Of a DNA stretch of 59,559 nt, positions 53,902-59,559 are shown piece by piece. The notes beneath the pieces are model-generated. The model was not told where the DNA came from. It did not search any database and worked only from the letters and a program-made list of their open reading frames with translations. The translations under genes and the position numbers were made by a program. Source of the stretch: Nisaea nitritireducens (lineage in GTDB: Bacteria; Pseudomonadota; Alphaproteobacteria; Thalassobaculales; Thalassobaculaceae); contig NZ_JACZFS010000043.1 in NCBI RefSeq assembly GCF_014904795.1, forward strand, positions 1 through 59,559, in the 5' to 3' direction. Within the stretch, counting starts at the first letter, position 1; the number at the start of each line of letters is the position of its first letter.

Positions 53902-55062
53902 ATGGATAAGAATTTCGCCTGTTTGCATGCGGAGATGACAGCATGGCGGCGCCACTTGCACCGTCATCCAGAATTCGGTTTCGAGGAGACGGAGACGGCC
54001 GCGTTCGTTGCGGGGAAACTGGAAGAGTTCGGCTTCAAGGAGGTCGAACAGGGCGTCGGAGGGACCGGGGTCGTTGCCACACTGCGGCGTGGTGATGGGA
54101 ACCGGTCGATTGCCTTCCGCGCGGATATGGACGCACTGCGTATCGATGAAACCGGGTCGCCAGCGTATAAATCGACCGTCCCCGGGGTGATGCATGCGTG
54201 CGGTCATGACGGTCACACTGCCATGCTTCTGGGTGCGGCCAAGGCTCTAAGCGAGAGTGAAGATTTCAGCGGTACCATCAGGTTCATTTTCCAGCCTGCC
54301 GAAGAGTGGGGCAAAGGCATGCAGGCGATGCTGGATGACGGATTGCTGGAACGCTTCCCGTTCGAGGAGGCCTATGGTGTCCACAATATGCCGGGATTGC
54401 CGGTCGGGCATTTCGCTACCCGGACAGGCGCCTTCATGGCGGCCGAGGATAATTTCCGGATCATATTGACCGGCAGTGGCGGTCATGCGTCCCGGCCGCA
54501 TGAAAGCCAGGATGCGCTGGTTGCCGCCTGCGCGACCGTATTGGCGCTGCAGACCGTGGTCTCCAGGCAGATCGACCCGTCGGAGCTTTCTGTCTTGTCG
54601 GTCACGGAAATCACGACGAACGGCACGCGCAATGCCATTGCAGGAGCGGCCGAAATCCTTGGAGACGCCCGCAGTTTCGATCCCCGGATCAGTGAGCGTA
54701 TTGAACAGGGGATGCGGCGCGTTGCACGAGGGACCGCCGAGGCGCACGGATGTGATGTCATGATCGACTACAGCCGTGAGTTTGTGCCATTGCTCAACGA
54801 TGCCGAGCTGACGGCCGCGGCCGTGGAAGCGGCGTCGATGATGACCGGCGATCCGTCCTGTGTCGATGGCGATGCGGCACGGATCGGCGGGTCGGAGGAT
54901 TTCGCGAGGCTGCTGACCCGCGTGCCGGGAAACTTCATGAATATCGGTAATGGTGACACGGCCTCGTTGCACAATTCTGCTTATGACTTCAATGACGAAG
55001 CGTTACCCTACGGGCTCCAGTACTACCTGAGCCTTGCGCGCGAAAGATTATCCGCCGGGTAG
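53902..55062 (+). CDS. M20 family metallopeptidase/amidohydrolase (hippurate hydrolase-like)
   Basis: 386 aa from ATG 53902, the usual length for the HipO/IAA-amino-acid hydrolase group; a further upstream frame extends into non-coding DNA and is rejected. Metal and catalytic residues are visible: RHLHRHPEFGFEE, FRADMDALRI, MHACGHDGHTAMLLGAA, IFQPAEEWGKGMQAM, and the C-terminal SLHNSAYDFNDEAL. The dimerisation domain (about 185–295) contains GSGGHASRPHESQDALVA. It hydrolyses N-acyl amino acids in the cytoplasm. Confidence 0.92.
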   Translation: MDKNFACLHAEMTAWRRHLHRHPEFGFEETETAAFVAGKLEEFGFKEVEQGVGGTGVVATLRRGDGNRSIAFRADMDALRIDETGSPAYKSTVPGVMHACGHDGHTAMLLGAAKALSESEDFSGTIRFIFQPAEEWGKGMQAMLDDGLLERFPFEEAYGVHNMPGLPVGHFATRTGAFMAAEDNFRIILTGSGGHASRPHESQDALVAACATVLALQTVVSRQIDPSELSVLSVTEITTNGTRNAIAGAAEILGDARSFDPRISERIEQGMRRVARGTAEAHGCDVMIDYSREFVPLLNDAELTAAAVEAASMMTGDPSCVDGDAARIGGSEDFARLLTRVPGNFMNIGNGDTASLHNSAYDFNDEALPYGLQYYLSLARERLSAG

Positions 55063-55202
55063 AGCTTCACTGAGAGATATCAAGGTGAGGACCTCCACTC
55101 GATCCGTTCTATAACGATCCGGAGCGGCGGCACGTGGAGACGTCCAGATTGCCAAAGCCTGTCCGTTGACGGGCAGGCTGGTATGCGGGGCTCACAGACC
55201 GC

Positions 55203-55231
55203 TTGATTCTCCCGTTCCCGCTCTGTATAAA
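55203..55231 (+). promoter_or_regulatory. Sigma-70 promoter of the rpmI–rplT–pheST operon
   Basis: TTGATT (55203–55208), a 17-nt spacer, then TATAAA (55226–55231). The leader of about 90 nt can fold (for example CCCCA/TGGGG) and may carry ribosomal-protein autoregulation. Confidence 0.7.
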
Positions 55232-55326
55232 CCCGCCTCCCCATGAGCGATCCTGGGGCAGCGCCGCGTCATGGCTTGTAGGGCATGCCATGCCGGCAGG
55301 TAGTAACCGCCAAAACGGAGATCGAA

Positions 55327-55524
55327 ATGCCCAAGATGAAGACCAAGAGCGGCGCCAAGAAGCGGTTCCGGCTCACCGGCAGCGGCAAGGTGCGTGGTAA
55401 CGTCGCCTACAAGCGCCACCAGTTGTCGAACAAATCCCAGAAGATGAAGCGCAAGGCTCGGGGGACGATGATCCTGTCCGATGCCGATGCGAAAATCGTC
55501 AAACAATTCCTTCCGTACGCTTAA
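55327..55524 (+). CDS. rpmI: Ribosomal protein L35
   Basis: 65 aa, very basic, with the invariant L35 start [21 protein letters not shown] and [19 protein letters not shown] component of the 50S subunit. GGAG lies 5 nt before the ATG. First gene of the operon; infC, which precedes rpmI in many bacteria, is not here. rplT follows after 15 nt. Confidence 0.97.
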   Translation: MPKMKTKSGAKKRFRLTGSGKVRGNVAYKRHQLSNKSQKMKRKARGTMILSDADAKIVKQFLPYA

Positions 55525-55539
55525 GAAAGGGCACCAGAG

Positions 55540-55905
55540 ATGGCACGTGTAAAACGGGGCGTCACGGCTCACGCCCGTCATAAGAAAGTTACGGACAAGA
55601 CCAAAGGCTATTACGGCCGCCGGAAGAACGTCTTCCGCGTTGCCGTACAGGCGATGGAGAAGGCGGCTCAGTACGCCTATCGCGATCGCCGGGTCCGCAA
55701 GCGCGATTTCCGCGCGCTCTGGATTCAGCGCATCAATGCCGGTGCGCGCAGCTACGGTCTGACCTATTCGAAGTTCATGAATGGTCTGAAGAAGGCCGGC
55801 ATCGAGCTCGACCGCAAGGTGCTCTCGGATCTCGCGATCCACGAGCCGGCGGCGTTTAAAAGCCTGGTCGATCAAGCCCAGGCCGCGCTCGGAACTGCCG
55901 ACTAA
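55540..55905 (+). CDS. rplT: Ribosomal protein L20
   Basis: 121 aa: [34 protein letters not shown], then [21 protein letters not shown], the L20 signature. It binds 23S rRNA early in 50S assembly and in several bacteria represses its own operon. AAAGGGCACCAGAG precedes the ATG. A terminator-like hairpin separates it from pheS. Confidence 0.97.
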   Translation: MARVKRGVTAHARHKKVTDKTKGYYGRRKNVFRVAVQAMEKAAQYAYRDRRVRKRDFRALWIQRINAGARSYGLTYSKFMNGLKKAGIELDRKVLSDLAIHEPAAFKSLVDQAQAALGTAD

Positions 55906-55915
55906 TACGAGGCAT

Positions 55916-55988
55916 GCCGGATCATCCGGCAGCCTATCGGTAAAAGAGTTGAAAAGGGGTCTGGCCTTAGCCGGGCCCCTTTTGCTTT
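55916..55988 (+). terminator. Tandem hairpins: attenuator-like terminator between rplT and pheS
   Basis: Hairpin one, GCCGGA/TCCGGC (55916–55930). Hairpin two is a 14-bp stem (55952–55965 with 55970–55983, two G·T pairs) with loop CTTA, ending in CCCCTTTTGCTTT. It probably lowers transcription into pheST. I find no Phe-rich leader peptide in front of it. Confidence 0.75.
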
Positions 55989-56039
55989 AAGGAACCCGCG
56001 CTGGACCGGAACCGGCACCGATTTGGGGTGAAAAAGATC

Positions 56040-57116
56040 ATGCAGGACGTTGAAACACTGAGAGCGGAACTCGCCGCTGCCGTTGATGGTGCGGGAGACC
56101 TTACTGCACTCGAGGAGCTCCGTGTCGGCGCTCTTGGCAAGAAGGGCCGCATCACCGGTTTGATGAAGCAGCTTGGCGGTCTCGACCCGGAGCAGCGCAA
56201 GGAAGCGGGCCAGTCCCTGAACCGGCTGAAGGACGAGATCCAGGCAGCCATCGAGGCGCGGAAGACCGCGTTCGAGGATGCGGCGCTCGATGCCCGGCTG
56301 CTGGCCGAACGGATCGACGTCTCCCTGCCGGCCCGTCCGGAGACATCCGGCCGGGTGCATCCGCTCACCCAGACCACCGAGGAGCTGATCGCGATCTTCG
56401 CCGAGATGGGGTTCTCGGTCGCCGAGGGTCCGCATATCGAGAGCGACTACTACAACTTCACCGCGCTCAATATCCCGCCCGAGCATCCGGCCCGGCAGGA
56501 GCACGATACCTTCTACCTGCCGCCGGACGAGAGCGGCACGCCGCGGGTTCTGCGCACCCATACCTCTCCGGTGCAGATCCGCACCATGGAGAAGAAGACA
56601 CCGCCGATCCGGATTATCTGCCCGGGCCGTACCTTCCGCTCGGACCACGACGCCACGCACTCCCCGATGTTCCATCAGGTCGAAGGGCTGGTGATCGACA
56701 AGGCCACCCATATGGGCCACCTGAAGGGCTGTCTGATCGATTTCTGCCGGGCTTTCTTCGGCGTCGACGATCTGCCGGTGCGCTTCCGGCCGTCCTACTT
56801 CCCGTTCACGGAGCCGTCGGCCGAGGTCGATATCGGCTGCACCCGCAAGGGCGGCGAGTTCAAGATCGGCGCCGGTGACGACTGGCTGGAAATTCTTGGC
56901 TGCGGCATGGTGCATCCGAAGGTGCTGGAATATTGCGGCATCGACCCGAACGAGTATCAGGGCTTCGCCTTCGGCATGGGGATCGAGCGGATCGCCATGC
57001 TGAAATACGGCATTCCCGACCTGCGCCCGTTCTATGACAGCGATCTGCGCTGGCTCAAACATTACGGCTTCATGCCCTTCGATGTTCCCAATCTGGCCGG
57101 AGGGCTCAACCGATGA
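56040..57116 (+). CDS. pheS: Phenylalanyl-tRNA synthetase alpha subunit
   Basis: 358 aa from ATG 56040; a GTG at 56028 would add four residues. The N-terminal coiled coil (about 1–85; [18 protein letters not shown]-like) is followed by the class II catalytic domain: [74 protein letters not shown], and motif 3 [18 protein letters not shown]. It charges tRNA-Phe as an alpha2-beta2 enzyme with PheT, whose gene overlaps by 4 bp. Confidence 0.96.
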   Translation: MQDVETLRAELAAAVDGAGDLTALEELRVGALGKKGRITGLMKQLGGLDPEQRKEAGQSLNRLKDEIQAAIEARKTAFEDAALDARLLAERIDVSLPARPETSGRVHPLTQTTEELIAIFAEMGFSVAEGPHIESDYYNFTALNIPPEHPARQEHDTFYLPPDESGTPRVLRTHTSPVQIRTMEKKTPPIRIICPGRTFRSDHDATHSPMFHQVEGLVIDKATHMGHLKGCLIDFCRAFFGVDDLPVRFRPSYFPFTEPSAEVDIGCTRKGGEFKIGAGDDWLEILGCGMVHPKVLEYCGIDPNEYQGFAFGMGIERIAMLKYGIPDLRPFYDSDLRWLKHYGFMPFDVPNLAGGLNR

Positions 57117-59509
57117 AGTTCTCGATGTCCTGGCTGAAAGAACACCTCGAGACTGAGGCCACGCTGGAAGAGATCTGCGACGCTCTGCCGATGCTCGGGC
57201 TTGAGGTCGAGGAGCTGATCAATCCGGCGGAAAAGCTGTCGCCCTTTACCATCGCCCATGTCATCGAGGCAGTGCAGCATCCGAACGCGGACCGTTTGCG
57301 CGTCTGCAAGGTCGATACCGGCTCCGAGACCATCCAGGTGGTCTGCGGCGCACCGAATGCACGCACCGGCATGAAAGGCGTCTTCGCCCCGTCCGGGAGC
57401 CATGTTCCGGGTACCGGCGTTGATCTGAAGAAGGGCGTGATCCGCGGCGAAGAGAGCAACGGTATGCTCTGCTCCGAGCGTGAGCTCGGTCTCTCCGACG
57501 AGCATGACGGCATCATCGATCTGCCGGAAGACGCGCCGTTGGGCATGTCCTACGCCGAATATGCCGGGCTGGACGATCCGGTGATCGATATCGCCATCAC
57601 GCCTGACCGGGCGGACTGCCTTGGTGTGCGTGGCGTCGCCCGCGATCTTGCCGCTGCCGGTCTCGGCACCCTGAAGCCGCTCGATACCAGTGAGATCAAG
57701 GGCACCTTCGCAAGCCCGATCTCCTGGGATGTGGACGTGCCGGAGCCGTCCCTGGTGCCCTATGTGGTCGGCCGCTATTTCAAGGGCGTGAAGAACGGGC
57801 CGAGCCCGAAATGGATGCAGGATCGACTGGTTGCCGTCGGCCTGCGGCCGATCTCGGCGCTGGTCGATATCACCAACTACATGATGCTCGATGTCGGCCG
57901 CCCGCTGCACGCCTATGACGCGGACAAGGTCGGCGGCGGTGCTATCCGCATCCGTCTTTCCAAGGCGGGTGAGAGCTATGAGGCCCTGAACGAGAAGACC
58001 TACACCTTCGAGGACGGCATGCTGGTGCTCGGCGACGAGAACGGCATCGACGACATGGCCGGGATCATGGGCGGCGAGCGGACAGGCTGCGGCGACGAGA
58101 CCGTGAACATGTTTCTCGAGGTTGCGATCTTCGATCCGATCTCGGTTGCCATGACCGGGCGCAAGCTGAACGTGCTGAGCGATGCCCGCTACCGGTTCGA
58201 GCGCGGGCTCGATCCGACAGGCCCGACATGGGGTGTGCATCTCGCCTCGAAGCTGGTGCAGGAAATCTGCGGAGGCGAGGCAAGCGAGCTGGTTGTGCAC
58301 GGTCAGGAAGAGGACTGGAAACGGACCATCACGCTGCGCCATTCCCGGATCAGGAATCTCGGTGGCATCGATGTGCCCGAAGAGAAAGCCAAGCAGATCC
58401 TGACGGATCTTGGTTTCGAGGTTTCCGGTAGCGGCGAGGCGATTAGCGCCGTGGTGCCGCCGTGGCGCCGCGATGTCGAGGGTGAAGCCTGCCTGGTTGA
58501 GGAAGTCATCCGGATAAACGGCTATGACGCTATTCCGGTGGTTTCGCTGGAGACCGGCCACGTGGTGCCGGCGCCGGCCCTGAGCAAGGCTCAGCTGCGT
58601 GAAGGGACGGCCAAGCGGGTACTGGCGTCCCGCGGCATGATGGAGGCGGTGACCTTCTCCTTCCTGTCGCAGGATGAAGCTGAACTCTTCGGCGGTGGTG
58701 CCGACGAGCTGAAGCTGGTCAACCCGATCTCCAGCGAGCTGGACGTGATGCGTCCCTCGATCCTGCCGAATCTGATCGCGGCTGCGGTTCGGGGCGCGAA
58801 TATGGGCGCTGGCGATGCGTCTCTGTTTGAAGTCGGCCCGCAATACGCGGATGCCACGCCGAAGGGCCAGTCGACGGTGGTGGCGGGCCTGCGCGTTGGC
58901 CGTACCGGCCCGAAAGACTGGGCCGGCTCGACCCGCCCGGTCGATGCCTTCGATGCCAAGGCGGACGTGATGGCGCTGCTGGAGGCATTGGATGCACCGG
59001 CTGGCAACCTGCAGGTCTCCACCGATGCGCCTGCCTGGTATCACCCGGGCCGCTCTGGTGCCTTGCGCCTCGGCCCGAACGTGCTGGCGACTTTCGGGGA
59101 GCTGCATCCGAAGGTGCTGAAGGCGATGGACCTGAAAGGCCCGGCAGTGGCCTTCGAGATCTTTCTCGCCAAGGTGCCGACACCGAAAGCCAAGGGCCCG
59201 GCCAAGCCGTTCCTGAAACTCTCCCCGTTCCAGCCGCTGACCCGCGACTTCGCCTTTGTGGTGGAGAAGGACGTGCCGGCTGAAAAACTGGTCCGGGCAG
59301 CAGCCGGTGCCGACAAGGCGCTGATTTCCGGCGTGCATCTGTTCGATGAGTATCAGGGCAAGGGTCTGGAAGAGACGGAGAAGTCCATCGCCCTCCAGGT
59401 CACCCTGCAGCCGGTCGACGCGACCCTGACGGATGAGCAGATCGGCGATGTGAGCCGCAAGATCGTCGCCCAGGTCGAAAAAGCGACCGGTGGACGTATT
59501 CGGGGATAG
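57113..59509 (+). CDS. pheT: Phenylalanyl-tRNA synthetase beta subunit
   Basis: 798 aa, the full bacterial length. The EMAP-like tRNA-binding OB fold is at about 40–150 ([24 protein letters not shown]). The B3/4 editing domain is at about 210–385 ([26 protein letters not shown]), B5 at about 400–475, the catalytic-like core at about 480–690, and the anticodon-binding FDX-ACB domain at about 705–797 ([17 protein letters not shown]). Translation is coupled to pheS (ATGA). A strong terminator follows. Confidence 0.96.
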   Translation: MKFSMSWLKEHLETEATLEEICDALPMLGLEVEELINPAEKLSPFTIAHVIEAVQHPNADRLRVCKVDTGSETIQVVCGAPNARTGMKGVFAPSGSHVPGTGVDLKKGVIRGEESNGMLCSERELGLSDEHDGIIDLPEDAPLGMSYAEYAGLDDPVIDIAITPDRADCLGVRGVARDLAAAGLGTLKPLDTSEIKGTFASPISWDVDVPEPSLVPYVVGRYFKGVKNGPSPKWMQDRLVAVGLRPISALVDITNYMMLDVGRPLHAYDADKVGGGAIRIRLSKAGESYEALNEKTYTFEDGMLVLGDENGIDDMAGIMGGERTGCGDETVNMFLEVAIFDPISVAMTGRKLNVLSDARYRFERGLDPTGPTWGVHLASKLVQEICGGEASELVVHGQEEDWKRTITLRHSRIRNLGGIDVPEEKAKQILTDLGFEVSGSGEAISAVVPPWRRDVEGEACLVEEVIRINGYDAIPVVSLETGHVVPAPALSKAQLREGTAKRVLASRGMMEAVTFSFLSQDEAELFGGGADELKLVNPISSELDVMRPSILPNLIAAAVRGANMGAGDASLFEVGPQYADATPKGQSTVVAGLRVGRTGPKDWAGSTRPVDAFDAKADVMALLEALDAPAGNLQVSTDAPAWYHPGRSGALRLGPNVLATFGELHPKVLKAMDLKGPAVAFEIFLAKVPTPKAKGPAKPFLKLSPFQPLTRDFAFVVEKDVPAEKLVRAAAGADKALISGVHLFDEYQGKGLEETEKSIALQVTLQPVDATLTDEQIGDVSRKIVAQVEKATGGRIRG

Positions 59510-59529
59510 GATTGCCTTTACCCAAACGC

Positions 59530-59559
59530 AAAAAGGCCGGGCACTTGCCCGGCCTTTTT
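59530..59559 (+). terminator. Intrinsic terminator of the pheST operon
   Basis: AAAAAGGCCGGGC and GCCCGGCCTTTTT pair perfectly over 13 bp around ACTT; the T-run reaches the window end. Confidence 0.9.

Noticed and set aside
57062-59338. Very long open frame on the minus strand inside pheT
   Set aside because: It is the GC-rich shadow of a certain gene. The same holds for long antisense frames at 40986–42626, 13758–15599, 15974–17473, 45703–46989, 55902–57062 and 28659–29732; none has a family-like sequence or ribosome site.

Overview
The window reads as a chromosomal segment of a GC-rich alphaproteobacterium, most like the Rhodospirillales. This rests on the PhyR–NepR–EcfG general stress module, ALA-synthase-type HemA, a class I lysyl-tRNA synthetase and HWE-family kinases. 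No 16S rRNA is present, so genus cannot be fixed. There are about 48 intact protein genes, one clear pseudogene, a candidate small RNA and a candidate leader peptide. I see no rRNA, tRNA, CRISPR array, insertion sequence or prophage.

Region by region. 1–6.3 kb is a general stress response (GSR) island. It holds exported or envelope proteins (a truncated coiled-coil protein, a small lipoprotein, an OmpA-like protein), a lipid kinase, ecfG, nepR, phyR, a DUF1328 membrane peptide and a soluble HWE kinase. Seven exact GGAAC-N16-CGTT promoters drive these units. One of them has no gene in front of it but sits about 130 bp from an intrinsic terminator, which predicts an unannotated EcfG-dependent small RNA. 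6.6–8.3 kb is a membrane-bound CHASE-HWE kinase. 8.4–15.5 kb holds a TIM-barrel epimerase-like enzyme and a glycerophosphodiester phosphodiesterase, converging on a five-gene oligopeptide/nickel-type ABC importer. 16–18 kb is an ADP-forming acyl-CoA synthetase. 18.2–25.6 kb carries a TPR/O-GlcNAc-transferase-like protein, a response regulator with an HD-GYP domain and a multi-PAS histidine kinase. 25.8–30.4 kb is a complete branched-chain-amino-acid-type ABC importer.

30.5–33.8 kb holds divergent hemA and leuA. hemA has an FNR/FixK-type box placed for class II activation. leuA appears to be preceded by a leaderless, leucine-rich leader peptide and an attenuator-like terminator. 33.8–45.6 kb is mixed housekeeping: a DASS transporter, a metallophosphoesterase, EamA and LysE exporters, a PAS protein, Lrp and adenylate cyclase translationally coupled, a DinG-type helicase and an L-2-hydroxyglutarate-oxidase-like enzyme. 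45.7–48.7 kb has a flavin monooxygenase, ompW behind two FNR-like sites, and a decayed copy of the monooxygenase 3' end. 48.8–49.9 kb is an AT-richer PIN/HTH toxin–antitoxin pair. 50.1–55.1 kb has lysK, a PAS protein, a Bcr/CflA exporter and an M20 amidohydrolase. 55.2–59.56 kb is rpmI–rplT–pheS–pheT with promoter, internal attenuator-like terminator and final terminator.

Phosphorylation of PhyR by HWE kinases should pull NepR off EcfG, which then transcribes its own regulators, envelope genes and the predicted sRNA. The hemA and ompW sites suggest a separate oxygen-responsive circuit.
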